Part shown: positions 36,352 through 45,509 of the stretch, one piece after another
Position numbering within the stretch: the stretch's first letter is position 1
Layout of the letters: each line of letters opens with the position of its first letter
Source: an uncultured Alphaproteobacteria bacterium
GTDB taxonomy: Bacteria > Pseudomonadota > Alphaproteobacteria > Rhizobiales > Ancalomicrobiaceae
DNA: 58,548 bases
Reading direction: 5' to 3'
Assembly: GCA_937864925.1 (NCBI GenBank)
Contig: CALMFH010000211.1
Span: 1-58,548, forward strand
Notes under the pieces: generated by a model
Seen by the model: only the letters and a program-made list of their open reading frames with translations
The model's database searches: none
What the model was told of the DNA's origin: nothing
Made by a program: the position numbers and the translations under genes

Positions 36352-37881
36352 TCACGGTCTCGTCGACCGGGCCTCGCGGGTCTCGACGCGTTCGGCCGAA
36401 CCGAGCACGAGCCCGGCGAAGGCCAGCATCAGACCGAGTGCCAGCGGGGAGAATAGAGCCTCTTCCTGAAACAGACCGTTGACGACCACCACCAGAGTGC
36501 CGAACGCCGCCAGACCTTGGTGAAGAAGTCCTGACCGCGCGTATCGCCGCCACGCCTGACGGGCGACCTCGAGATAGTAGACGAGCACGATCAGACCGGC
36601 CGCGCCCATCTGATAGAGCAGCACGCCGACCGCACTCTCCACCGCGCCCTCGAAGGAGCCCATCTCCTGCGCCTTGTTCCATTCCTCGACCGACACCGAG
36701 CCGGTGAGATTGCCGCCCGATCCGATGGCGTGACCGATCGGATTGGCGGCGAAACCCTTGAGGCCGCCGATCAGGCCGATGATGTGGTAGTCGCCGGTGG
36801 CGAGACCGGAGACGAACATCGCCACCGCATAGGCCGTGACGACGGCGAGCATCACCATCAGCGCCGGCCGCGGCCCGAGAAGGCGCGTCGCACCCCAGCC
36901 GAGCACGACGAGGATCACCACGACGAAAGCGCCCTTCGCCGAGGCGAGGATCAGCAGCGGCAGGGCGAGCATCGCCATGACCGGCCGTCCGGCGGCGAGC
37001 AGATAGAGCGCCATGAAGGCGAGCGCATAGCCGAAGCTGACTGCATGGATGTTCGGCCCGTGCAATCGCAGGACCGAAATACCGGCGAAAACCGGCGTGT
37101 TGAACAGATTGATGCGGAAGAAGTCATCGAGATCTCTGTAGACAAAGCCGGTCTGCGCCAATATTTGTTCCCAATAACCAGTTCCGAACAATGATGAAGT
37201 ATTGAGTGCCCAATACATGTATCCGCTGATCAGCGTGAGCCACTCTTCGTGCGCCACCATCTCGAACCAGCCGCAGGCGAAGAGAATGCCGGCATAGAGC
37301 ACGAACATCGGCCCGGTACCGAGCCGCTGCCGGTCGGAGACCAGCAGGGTGATGTGGAGGAGCAGGATCGGCGTGACGATGTTGCGGGTGTAGATGATCG
37401 CCGCCGCGCCGTTCTTGGCCAGTCCGACCGCCGCGAAACCTCCGATCACCAGGAGGAGCCAGATCCCGCGCCCGACCAGCCGCCGCACCAACGGTCCGTG
37501 GCGGTCGGGGGCGAGGAGGAAGCCGCCGACCAGAACCAGCCACACCATCACCGTGGTGAGGAAGGCGTAGCCACGGATGAAGTTGAAGGCATCCAGATCG
37601 GTGATCGCCGGTGACAGGAGCGACACGATCAGGTTCTGGAACATGATGGCGAAGAGCACCACCGCCGGGACGAAATGCGGCAGGCGCAACGCCAGACCGA
37701 TCGCCACCGCCATCGCCAGCGGAAGGCCGACCGCCGGCGAGATCACCTGTGCCGCCAACGGAACCGCGGTCACCACGATCGCAAGCCCCGCCGTCGCCAT
37801 CGCCGCCACCGCGGTCTCGGCGTGCGGGCCGAGACCGATCGGGGCCGACGTCGCGGCGATATCGGGGGAGGGGGTGCCCAT
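36352..37881 (-). CDS. O-antigen polymerase-like membrane protein (second Wzy-like)
   Basis: 509 residues from the ATG at 37881, with GGAGACC upstream. It has eleven to twelve transmembrane segments. A large periplasmic loop (about 205-270) includes GYMYWALNTSSLFGTGYWEQ, and further on are LIGGLKGFAANPIGHAIGSGG and a Wzy_C-like EGAVESAVGVLLYQMGAAGL. The family is diverse in sequence, so polymerase and ligase cannot be told apart. It heads the polymerase/GT/propeller/flippase operon. Bases 37159-37224 within it are unusually AT-rich (about 38% GC by hand count). Confidence 0.8.
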   Translation of the reverse strand: MGTPSPDIAATSAPIGLGPHAETAVAAMATAGLAIVVTAVPLAAQVISPAVGLPLAMAVAIGLALRLPHFVPAVVLFAIMFQNLIVSLLSPAITDLDAFNFIRGYAFLTTVMVWLVLVGGFLLAPDRHGPLVRRLVGRGIWLLLVIGGFAAVGLAKNGAAAIIYTRNIVTPILLLHITLLVSDRQRLGTGPMFVLYAGILFACGWFEMVAHEEWLTLISGYMYWALNTSSLFGTGYWEQILAQTGFVYRDLDDFFRINLFNTPVFAGISVLRLHGPNIHAVSFGYALAFMALYLLAAGRPVMAMLALPLLILASAKGAFVVVILVVLGWGATRLLGPRPALMVMLAVVTAYAVAMFVSGLATGDYHIIGLIGGLKGFAANPIGHAIGSGGNLTGSVSVEEWNKAQEMGSFEGAVESAVGVLLYQMGAAGLIVLVYYLEVARQAWRRYARSGLLHQGLAAFGTLVVVVNGLFQEEALFSPLALGLMLAFAGLVLGSAERVETREARSTRP

Positions 37882-38014
37882 CCGGTAATGGTCTCCGCCG
37901 CCTCGCTCGGCGGTTCGCCTTCCTGGTTATCAGCCGAACGGAAACCAAAGGTTAACCATGATCGTGCTCGATGGTCGGCAGGATCCGGGGATCCGTTCCG
38001 GGAAGGACGAGGGA

Positions 38015-40273
38015 ATGCGCGCCGACTCGATCGATTGGGAGGAACCGACGCCGGGAGCCGCGGCGGCGCCGTCACACGACGGGCCTCGTCCGGCGATCGT
38101 CGACGTCGTCCGTATTCTCGCCGCGCTACGGGCCGATGCGCCACGCATCGCCGGCGTCGGAGTGCTCGGTGCGTTGATCGCCGTCGGCGCCTGGATGGTG
38201 ATGCCGGCCCGCTACACCGCCACCGCCCTGGTCATGGTCGACCCGCGTACCGCCAAGGTGACGTCGGTCGACGAGGTGCTGCCCGGTATCGGAGGCGACA
38301 GCGCGGCCATCGCCTCGATCGCCGAGATCGCCACGTCCGACGGTGCGCTCACCCCGTTGGTGAAGGCCGAGAAACTCGAACAGGATCCCGAGTTCGCCGG
38401 TGCCGGCGAGGCCGACGCCGTCGCCGCGTTGCGCCGCGCCGTGAAGGTCTCCCGCCGCGGCCTGACCTATGTCATCGAGGTCTCGGCCACTGCGAAGACC
38501 GCCGAGAAGTCGGCGCGCCTCGCCAACGCCGTCGCCGGCGACATCGTCTCCCGCCAGTCGGCCACCCGCGTCAATGCCTCGACCAACGCCGCCGGCGCGC
38601 TCGAGGGCCGTCTCGCCGAACTCCGCGCCGCCGCCATCGCCTCGGAGAAGGCGGTGTCGGAGTATCGCATGAGCCACGGGCTCCTCGACGTCGCCGCCGA
38701 CGCCACCGTCGGCCAGCGTCGCCTCGCGTCGCTGACCCAGCAGGCAGCGGCGGTGCGCACCCGGCTCGAAGAGGCGAAGGCCCGCTACGACGAGTTGAAG
38801 CGGGCGAAGCCGCAGGATGTCGGCGGCGCCAACGCACCGCGCTCCGACCTGCTCGCCACCCTGCGCGGCCAGCTCTCCGAGGAGGCCCGCCAGTCGGCCG
38901 AGCTCGCCCGCATCTACGGACCGCGCCACCCGCGGGTAGAGACGTCGCAGGAGCGCCTCGCCACGCTCGAAGCGCAGATCCGTACCGAGACCACGCGCCT
39001 CGTCGAACAGGCCAAGGCGGAGGTCGAAGCCCTCGGCAAGCAGAACGCCGCACTCGAATCCGAACTCGCCAAGCGCACCAACGCCGAACTGGCGATGAAC
39101 CAGGACGAAGTGGTGTTGCGCGATCTGATCCGTCAGGCCGAAGCCGACCGCCAGATCTACGAACAGTTCCTCGGTCGCCAGAAGTCGACGCACGAACAGT
39201 CGTCGTTGACCCGACCGGAGACCGAGGTCGCCTCCAAGGCGGCACCGCCGACGAAGTCGAACAAGCCGAGCCCGGCACTCGTCGCGCCGGTCGGTATGTT
39301 CGCCGGCCTCCTCGTCGGCGCCGGCCTGTCGCTCTTCCGGCGCCGTCGTCCCGATCAGGCGGATTTCGAATCGGCGGCCCTCCTCGACGAAGGCGCGCTG
39401 CCATCGGCCGACGCCGCCGCACCGGCGGTGCCGCCGCGCCGCGAACCGCGTGCGATGGACGACGTCGCCCTTTGGTCCGCCGCACCGCACCGCCGCGCCG
39501 CCGTCACCCGTACGACCCCCGAGCGCGCCGCGCCGACGCGGCCGACGCTCGACCGCTCTCTCGCCGGGCGCCCGGATCCGGTGCGCATCTTCGAGGTACT
39601 CGGCACACCGGTGGTCGCCGATCTGCCACGCTTGCCGCGACAGGCACGTCTCGGCCGGCATGGCGAACGCCAACTCGTCGGTGACATCGATTTCGCCGTC
39701 GCCGATGCCCGTCCGGCGATGATGCCCTTCGCCGAGACCTTCTTTCCGCATCTGAAGACCGATCCCGGTCAGGCCCTGATGGTGACCAACGTCCCCGGCG
39801 CCGTCGGCCGCACCACCATGGCGCTGGCCATCGCCCGCATGGCGGAAGCCGTCGGTCTGACCGCTCTCGTCGTCACCGACCACGGCGAAGCCCACGATCT
39901 GCGCCCCTCGCTGGCCGACCTCCTCTCCGGTCGCCACGACCTCGCCACCCTACCGCCGCCCGAGACCGTCGACCGCGTTTCGGTGATGGGCTTCGGCGGC
40001 GACGGCGACGACGGCTTCTGGGATATCGCCGAGGACGGCCGTCTGCCGGCGCTGATGGCGCGGCTCACCCGTCACTGGGATCTCGTGGTGGTGGAGAGTT
40101 CGGCACCGGAAGGCGAGAACCGCGACGTCCTGCCGCCGACCGAAGCCTTCCGCGCCGTTCTGCTGGTCGCCGACCGCGACCGCAACACCATGGCCGACGT
40201 CGCCGAGAACGCCGAACTGTGGGCCGACGACGGCGATCGCCTGGTGATGGTCGGCCTGAACCGAGCGGCGTGA
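38015..40273 (+). CDS. Second Wzz/Wzc-like co-polymerase with altered P-loop
   Basis: 752 residues from the ATG at 38015, with GGAAGG upstream; ATG 37958 is an alternative. A Wzz domain with an N-terminal membrane segment (about 50-70) and YTATALVMVDPRTAKV. A periplasmic coiled coil (about 200-420) includes IYGPRHPRVETSQERLATLEA and the PCP end YEQFLGRQKSTHEQ. A second membrane segment lies near 430-445. After a 100-residue Pro/Ala/Arg linker comes a C-terminal ATPase-like domain. At the Walker A position (595-601) it reads GAVGRTT, with arginine replacing lysine, and the Walker B aspartate is glutamate (VVVESSAP). No Tyr cluster. Divergent from the second polymerase gene, with which it should work. 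Confidence 0.85.
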   Translation: MRADSIDWEEPTPGAAAAPSHDGPRPAIVDVVRILAALRADAPRIAGVGVLGALIAVGAWMVMPARYTATALVMVDPRTAKVTSVDEVLPGIGGDSAAIASIAEIATSDGALTPLVKAEKLEQDPEFAGAGEADAVAALRRAVKVSRRGLTYVIEVSATAKTAEKSARLANAVAGDIVSRQSATRVNASTNAAGALEGRLAELRAAAIASEKAVSEYRMSHGLLDVAADATVGQRRLASLTQQAAAVRTRLEEAKARYDELKRAKPQDVGGANAPRSDLLATLRGQLSEEARQSAELARIYGPRHPRVETSQERLATLEAQIRTETTRLVEQAKAEVEALGKQNAALESELAKRTNAELAMNQDEVVLRDLIRQAEADRQIYEQFLGRQKSTHEQSSLTRPETEVASKAAPPTKSNKPSPALVAPVGMFAGLLVGAGLSLFRRRRPDQADFESAALLDEGALPSADAAAPAVPPRREPRAMDDVALWSAAPHRRAAVTRTTPERAAPTRPTLDRSLAGRPDPVRIFEVLGTPVVADLPRLPRQARLGRHGERQLVGDIDFAVADARPAMMPFAETFFPHLKTDPGQALMVTNVPGAVGRTTMALAIARMAEAVGLTALVVTDHGEAHDLRPSLADLLSGRHDLATLPPPETVDRVSVMGFGGDGDDGFWDIAEDGRLPALMARLTRHWDLVVVESSAPEGENRDVLPPTEAFRAVLLVADRDRNTMADVAENAELWADDGDRLVMVGLNRAA

Positions 40274-40438
40274 ACGGCGAGCGACTCGCTCGAGGAGATT
40301 TCGACGCTCCGGTGGTTCGAAGGCGCTGCCACGGTGACCCCTTCTCCCATGAGCGGAGAAGGAACGGGGAGATCCACCGCTTCTCTCGTCGACCGGTTCG
40401 ACGGGGCGAACGCGACGACCGGCCCTATCCCCCCGCCG

Positions 40439-41311
40439 TCACGCCACCCCGGCGCGGGCCAGCAGTCGCCGCGCCCGGAGGAGATGCGGTCGATCGAGCA
40501 TCCGGCCATCGAGGCCGACGACGCCGGGATCGCCCGCCACGCGGAACGCCGCCACCACCCGATGCGCTTCGGCGATCGCCTCGGCCGAGGGTGTGAAGGC
40601 GGCGTTGATCACCGCCACCTGGGCCGGATGGATCGCCATCTTGGCGGTGAAGCCGTCGCGCGCTGCCGCCTCGCACTCGGCCCTCAGCCCGTCGAGATCG
40701 CGGAAATCGGTGTAGACGCCGTCGATCGGCGTCACCTCCGCCGCCACTGCCCCGAGCAGCGTCAGGGTGCGGGCGAGACGGAACGTGTCGAGGAAGTCGC
40801 CGTTCGGCCCCCGCGCCGTCGCCGCGCCGAGATCGGCGGAGAGGTCCTCCGCTCCCCAGGCCATCCCGGCGAGCCGATGCGAGGCGCCGCGATAGGTCCC
40901 GGCCTGGAAGACCGCGTGGGCGGTCTCGGTGACGATCGCGACGATGCGGGTGCGCCCCTCGGGGACGCCGTGAACGGCCTCCGCCACCGCGATCTTGGCG
41001 TCGAGCCGGGTGACGTCCATGCCGCCCGCCGCCTTCGGCAGCATCAGCCCTTCGGCGCCCGCAGCCACCGCCGCATCGATGTCGCGGTCGGCCTGGGCCG
41101 TGTCGAAGCCGTTGATGCGGACGTGGAGCTTCGGCCGGTCGACGCGACCGGCGGTGGTTTTCAGGAAGTCGACCACCACCGCCCGCGCCGTCTCCTTGGC
41201 GTCGGCTGCGACCGAGTCCTCGAGATCGGCGATGATCACGTCGGCGCCCGAGCCGAGCGATTTCTCGAGCTTGCGGGCATCGAGGGCGGGGACGAAGAGC
41301 AGCGAGCGCAT
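40439..41311 (-). CDS. HpcH/HpaI-family CoA-ester lyase
   Basis: 290 residues from the ATG at 41311 (MRSLLFVPALDARKLEKSLG). Citrate-lyase beta/malyl-CoA lyase fold: VIIADLEDSVAADAKETAR (metal-binding Asp/Glu), LHVRINGFDT, GLMLPKAAGG, VTETAHAVF, MAWGAEDLSADLG, and GFTAKMAIHPAQVAVINAAF near the end. It cleaves or hydrolyses a 3-hydroxyacyl-CoA such as malyl-CoA; the exact substrate is unknown. It starts 28 bases after the stop of a MaoC-family gene, a pairing common in Hyphomicrobiales, so they probably act in one CoA-ester pathway. Confidence 0.88.
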   Translation of the reverse strand: MRSLLFVPALDARKLEKSLGSGADVIIADLEDSVAADAKETARAVVVDFLKTTAGRVDRPKLHVRINGFDTAQADRDIDAAVAAGAEGLMLPKAAGGMDVTRLDAKIAVAEAVHGVPEGRTRIVAIVTETAHAVFQAGTYRGASHRLAGMAWGAEDLSADLGAATARGPNGDFLDTFRLARTLTLLGAVAAEVTPIDGVYTDFRDLDGLRAECEAAARDGFTAKMAIHPAQVAVINAAFTPSAEAIAEAHRVVAAFRVAGDPGVVGLDGRMLDRPHLLRARRLLARAGVA

Positions 41312-41339
41312 GGAGGGACCTCGAGTGCGGGGAGGGCGG

Positions 41340-41819
41340 TCAGCCGGCGGCCGAATCGGTCGATCCGCCAGTGGGCCGGCGCATCATGAACGCCTGACGA
41401 CGGCATTCGGCGACCAGCGTTCCATCCTGTTTGAAGGCGCGGTGGTGGAATTCGACGATACCGGCGTCGGGCCGCGACTTCGATCCGCGCGCCGAGATCA
41501 CCTCGGTCTCGACCCGAATCGTGTCGCCGTGGAAGACCGGAGCCGGGAACTTCACGTCGGTCATGCCGAGATTGCCGATCAGCGTACCGAGCGTCGTCTC
41601 GCCGACCGAAAGCCCGATCATCAGCCCCAGGGTGAACATCGAATTGACCAGCGGCCGGCCCCATTCCGACTTCGCCGCGAAGTCGAAGTCGATGTGCAGC
41701 GGCTGTGGATTGTAGGTGAGGCTCGAAAACAACACATTGTCCATCTCGGTCACCGAGCGGGTGATCGGATGGCGGATCTTCAGACCCGGCACGAGTTCCT
41801 CGAGATAGAGACCAGGCAT
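41340..41819 (-). CDS. MaoC-family dehydratase
   Basis: 159 residues from the ATG at 41819. A single hot-dog domain: [35 protein letters not shown] (the catalytic Asp/His loop of the MaoC family), [13 protein letters not shown], and [20 protein letters not shown]. It hydrates or dehydrates an enoyl-CoA ester. First gene of the two-gene operon with the CoA-ester lyase. It is much shorter than two-domain mesaconyl-CoA hydratases, so that identity is unlikely. Confidence 0.88.
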   Translation of the reverse strand: MPGLYLEELVPGLKIRHPITRSVTEMDNVLFSSLTYNPQPLHIDFDFAAKSEWGRPLVNSMFTLGLMIGLSVGETTLGTLIGNLGMTDVKFPAPVFHGDTIRVETEVISARGSKSRPDAGIVEFHHRAFKQDGTLVAECRRQAFMMRRPTGGSTDSAAG

Positions 41820-41870
41820 GGGGGGGCCTCGCTTTCTGCGGTATCGAATGGAAGCCGATCGGCTTCGTCG

Positions 41871-41885
41871 TTAAGGCTTCGTTTA
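41871..41885. promoter_or_regulatory. TTAA-N7-TTTA element, near-match to a CtrA box
   Basis: TTAA at 41871-41874, seven bases, then TTTA at 41882-41885, in the 123-base divergent region between the MaoC gene and the SLT-remnant gene. The CtrA consensus is TTAA-N7-TTAA, so this is one base off; chance occurrence is possible. Confidence 0.25.
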
Positions 41886-41942
41886 CCATTCTGAACGAAC
41901 AGTTTACAGCGCGCTCCCTCGTTGCGGAGGCATCGGGGCCCC

Positions 41943-43391
41943 ATGCAGATCACCGACCGGACCAGGATCGACGCCCGTATCGCCGGGGCCTTCCGCGCCA
42001 CCGCGCCGTCGAACGGCTCCGCCTTCGCCACCGCCGCTGCGAACGCCGCCCGAACCGAGGATACCGCCGTCTCCCCGGCGAGGACCGTCTCCGCCGAGCC
42101 ACGGCTGCGCATCGACGACCGGACCTGGTTCGAACTGATCAAGAAGGAGGGCCCTTCGCTCGGCCTCGAACGCCTCGCCGACCGCATCACCGCCGACGGT
42201 GGCGGCTGGAACGTCGCCGATCCGACCGACAAGGCGAAGATCCTGTCGCTGAAGACCGATCCGCTGGTCTCCTCGATCATGGCCGCCCGCCTCGACGAGA
42301 CCAACGCTCGCACCCTGACCGACACCCTCGGCCGCAGACCGAGTAGCGGCGAGATCGAAGCCGCACGAGTGCTCGGGGCGAGCGGCGCGGCGAAGCTCGT
42401 CCGTATGGCCGAGAACGAGCCGACCGCCGCCGCCTCGCTCGCCTTTCCCAAGGCCGCCGCCGCCGATCCGGCGCGCTTCTACGACAAGACGGGCAAGCCG
42501 GTCTCCGCCGCCGATCTCGCCGCCGGTTTCACCACGACCGGGAGCGATCCCGCTGCGCGGATCGCCGAAGCTCATGCGACGCTCGCCGCCGATCGGACGC
42601 CGAAGCTCGATCCCAAGATGCTCGCAGATCTGGTCAAGGTCCAGGCGGTCGCGGCGGTCGCCGGCGAAGGCATCGCCGGCACCGCATCCGGGAACTCGGC
42701 GGGTGACCGATTCGCCCGCATGGCGCTGACCGAGAAGGGGATGCCGGGCGCCGCCCGTGACGTCGTGCCGGCTGCCGGGCCGCGCCTCGACGGCTGGCGG
42801 GCCAAGGCCTCGAACGACGCCTTCACCGCCATGACGCGCTCCGACGCCGAAGCCCCGGCCCCCGCCGTCGCTCCGGCCGCCGTCGCATCCCGTCGCTCGG
42901 TCGGCGGCGCCTCGGGCGGCATCCCCTACGTCGATCCGAACCAGCCGATGCGCCTCTTCGCCGAACCGGCGACCACAACCTCCGCGGCCGCGGTGGCCGC
43001 GACCACGTTGCAGCCGATCGGCAACCGTCCGAGCCGGCTGATGTCGGCTGCGGCGAGCGGCGCGCCGGCGATGCCTCTGCCGATGGTCGACGCCGGCGGA
43101 GTCGTCCAGCCGAGCCGCATCCTCGCGGGGGCGCCGACCGAAACCACGGAGCCCGCCGCCTCCGGTCTGGTCGCGTCCGGCGCTGCGCGGGTGAAGACGG
43201 TCGCCATCGCTCCCGCGCCGGCCGCCGCCGATCGGCCGTTGCTGCCACCCGTTCCGGGCGAGAAGGCCGATCCGGCCGCCCCGTCGATCGCGACCGCCAC
43301 CGCGCCTGCGACGACCCGGACGCGCCCGTCGAGTCAGTCGCTCAAGCCGCTCGATCTCCTCGGCTTCCTCCGCCCGGCGACCCGCGGCTGA
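41943..43391 (+). CDS. Protein with C-terminal half of an SLT-type module and a long disordered tail
   Basis: 482 residues from the ATG at 41943. Residues about 55-185 (TWFELIKKEGPSLGLERLAD, ILSLKTDPLVSSIMAARLDE, LGRRPSSGEIEAARVLGASGAAKLVRM, AAAADPARFYDKTGKPVSAADL) match the second half of alphaproteobacterial transglycosylase SLT proteins, which carry LGR.pt..ElylAhfLGa.GA...L and FYD.. motifs. The first half of that module, with the catalytic Glu (the ESxFNP region), is missing and replaced by a 50-residue Ala-rich leader. The remaining 300 residues are Ala/Pro/Thr-rich and probably disordered, with no signal peptide. Probably a non-catalytic relative, perhaps envelope- or flagellum-associated. 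Confidence 0.6.
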   Translation: MQITDRTRIDARIAGAFRATAPSNGSAFATAAANAARTEDTAVSPARTVSAEPRLRIDDRTWFELIKKEGPSLGLERLADRITADGGGWNVADPTDKAKILSLKTDPLVSSIMAARLDETNARTLTDTLGRRPSSGEIEAARVLGASGAAKLVRMAENEPTAAASLAFPKAAAADPARFYDKTGKPVSAADLAAGFTTTGSDPAARIAEAHATLAADRTPKLDPKMLADLVKVQAVAAVAGEGIAGTASGNSAGDRFARMALTEKGMPGAARDVVPAAGPRLDGWRAKASNDAFTAMTRSDAEAPAPAVAPAAVASRRSVGGASGGIPYVDPNQPMRLFAEPATTTSAAAVAATTLQPIGNRPSRLMSAAASGAPAMPLPMVDAGGVVQPSRILAGAPTETTEPAASGLVASGAARVKTVAIAPAPAAADRPLLPPVPGEKADPAAPSIATATAPATTRTRPSSQSLKPLDLLGFLRPATRG

Positions 43392-43454
43392 GGCCACTTC
43401 GCCGGCGACCGCGTCCGCGCCACGGCGGCGGCGAATTCGAATCATGGTGAACCC

Positions 43455-43466
43455 GTCGTTAACGAC
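43455..43466. promoter_or_regulatory. Perfect 12-base palindrome upstream of the DUF2336 gene
   Basis: GTCGTTAACGAC is a perfect palindrome 118 bases upstream of the start at 43584, in a 192-base gap. TTAACG-type cores recur in several intergenic regions of this window, so it may be a general regulator site. Confidence 0.35.
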
Positions 43467-43583
43467 CGCCGTGCCACCCTTCTCTTCACGACGGTCCTGA
43501 TCGCCGTCCGGCGGCGCCCTCCTCCTCTCCGGAGGCCATGGCGCGACGGCCCCGGTCGATCGAGTGCGGATGTGGTGTGTCGG

Positions 43584-45494
43584 ATGGTGGTCGATCGGTT
43601 CTTCACCTGGGTCGCGGAAGCGACGGTCGAACAGAAGCTCAGGGCGGTCGAGGCGTTGGTCGCGGCGTTGTTCGACCCGCGTCTCGGCGAGAGCGAGCGC
43701 GAAGCCGTCGAAGCGGCGGTGATGCTGGTCGCCGAGGATCCCGAACTCGCCGTCCGCCGCCGTCTCGCCGAGGTCCTGGCCGACATCGACGAGGCACCGC
43801 GTCACCTCCTTCTCACCCTGCTCGACGACCATCCGAGCGTCGCCGTCGCCATCGCCGCCCGCTCACGGGCTCTGATCGACGCCGAACTGGTCGACGTCGT
43901 CGCCCACGGCGTCGACCAGGTCCGCCGTGCCGTCGCCGGCCGCCGCCGCGTCGGGCCGACCGTCGCCGCCGCCCTTGCCGAGGCCGGCGATCGCACCGCC
44001 GGCATCCGCCTCCTCGACAATCCCGGGGCCGACATCCCGGCCTTCGCGCTCGAGCGTCTGGTCGAACGCTTCGGCGAATTCGCCGAAGTCCGCCGCGCCC
44101 TGCTCGCCCGGCCGCACGTGCCGATCACCGTGCGTCACCGCGTGCTCGAGAAGCTCGCCGAGGCGATGGAGAATCTCGTCGTGGTCAAGTCGTGGATGGG
44201 TCGCGAACGCGCCGAAGCGACGACCCGCGATTCGCGCGAGAAGGCGACCATCGCTCTCGCCGCCGCCGCCAGCGGTGCCGAGACGGTGGTGCTGGTCGAA
44301 CACTTGCGCCGCACCGGCCAACTCACCACCCGCCTGATGCTGCGCGCCGCCTGCGTCGGCGACCTGCGCTTCGTCGAGGAAGCGCTCGCCCGTCTCGCCG
44401 GGGTGCCGACGACTCGGGTCACCGCCCTCGTCGCCGACGGGCGCGAGAGCGCGTTGCGTGCTCTCTATCGCCGCGCCGCCATGCCGGAGCGTGCCTGGCC
44501 CGCCTTCCATGCCGCGATCGAGGTCCATCGCGAACTCCTCGCCGAGACCGGCGGCTTGGACGGCCGGCCGGGAGACCGGGCGCGCTTCGCCCGCCGTCTG
44601 GTCGAGCGAGTGCTGACCCGCTTCACCGCCTTCGAACGCCGTGACGCCGACGATCTCCTGGTGCTGCTGCGCCGTTACGCTGCCGATGCCGCACGCGAGC
44701 ACGTCCGACACGTCATGGCCGAGCGCATGGCCGACGCCGAACGCACGCTCGCCGCGCCGTCCGCCTCGGACGACGAGACGGCAGAAGTGGCTCCGACCGC
44801 GACCACCGGTGAGGCCGGAGCCATTTCACCGATCGACGCCACCATCCTCGAGGCCGTCGCCCGCGAACTCGCGGTGGCCCTCGACGACAATCGGTCGCCG
44901 GACGCATCCGAGCGCGTCGAAGACGTCCGCCCGGCGAGCGTACCGGCTTTCGTCTTCCCCGTTCCGGAGCCGCTCCATTTCGACGAACACGGCGACGACA
45001 CGGTCGAATACGACGAGCCCGGCGGGCTCTTCGCGCATGTCCGGCTCGAGGATCTGCCGCCGGAATGGCTGGTGGAGGAGGAGATCGCCCCCGAGGCGAT
45101 CTTCGGCGAAGATGATGTTCTCGTCCGCCGCGGTCTCGACCCCGAGCCGTCGCGCGTCGTCACCGAGACAAGGGCCGATGTCGAGATCGACGACTTCGCC
45201 ATGAGGATGGAGATCGCCGAGGACGCTACGATCGACCTCGGCGAACGCGTCGTGTCCGGCGATGCGATGAACGTTCGAGGCGACGAATACGGCGTCGCCT
45301 TCGTCGCCGCGGATGCCGAGACGGCCATCGCGGCGGATGCGACCGGTGCGGCATCGGAGCCGATGGAATGCGATGTTCCGTCACCGGAGGCCGCCGCGCC
45401 GTGGGTGCAGCCGCGCGACGCGACCGAGAACTTCGTCGACAGCCTGCGCAACGCTCTCGACGCCATCCTCGCCACGCCGCGCCGCGCTGCCTGA
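43584..45494 (+). CDS. DUF2336 (HEAT-like repeat) protein
   Basis: 636 residues from the ATG at 43584; a GTG at 43572 is possible. Residues 1 to about 330 form alpha-helical HEAT-like repeats of the DUF2336 family (VVDRFFTWVAEATVEQKLRA, EDPELAVRRRLAEVLADIDE, LLTLLDDHPSVAVAIAARSR, VEHLRRTGQLTTRLMLRAAC). A Lys/Arg-rich helical region follows. The C-terminal 230 residues are very acidic and probably disordered, ending in FVDSLRNALDAILATPRR. Cytoplasmic. The family is restricted mainly to alphaproteobacteria and its role is unknown. It converges on an Hpt-domain gene, which may point to signalling. Confidence 0.8.
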   Translation: MVVDRFFTWVAEATVEQKLRAVEALVAALFDPRLGESEREAVEAAVMLVAEDPELAVRRRLAEVLADIDEAPRHLLLTLLDDHPSVAVAIAARSRALIDAELVDVVAHGVDQVRRAVAGRRRVGPTVAAALAEAGDRTAGIRLLDNPGADIPAFALERLVERFGEFAEVRRALLARPHVPITVRHRVLEKLAEAMENLVVVKSWMGRERAEATTRDSREKATIALAAAASGAETVVLVEHLRRTGQLTTRLMLRAACVGDLRFVEEALARLAGVPTTRVTALVADGRESALRALYRRAAMPERAWPAFHAAIEVHRELLAETGGLDGRPGDRARFARRLVERVLTRFTAFERRDADDLLVLLRRYAADAAREHVRHVMAERMADAERTLAAPSASDDETAEVAPTATTGEAGAISPIDATILEAVARELAVALDDNRSPDASERVEDVRPASVPAFVFPVPEPLHFDEHGDDTVEYDEPGGLFAHVRLEDLPPEWLVEEEIAPEAIFGEDDVLVRRGLDPEPSRVVTETRADVEIDDFAMRMEIAEDATIDLGERVVSGDAMNVRGDEYGVAFVAADAETAIAADATGAASEPMECDVPSPEAAAPWVQPRDATENFVDSLRNALDAILATPRRAA

Positions 45495-45509
45495 TCTCCG
45501 AAATGCGAA

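Noticed and set aside
37675-39684. Plus-strand open frame of about 670 codons across the second polymerase and co-polymerase
   Set aside because: It is Arg-rich without motifs; the real genes are in other frames with clear family signatures.
41904-43832. Minus-strand open frame of about 640 codons opposite the SLT-remnant gene
   Set aside because: Gly/Arg-rich shadow; the plus-strand frame carries the SLT-type motifs and a ribosome-binding region.
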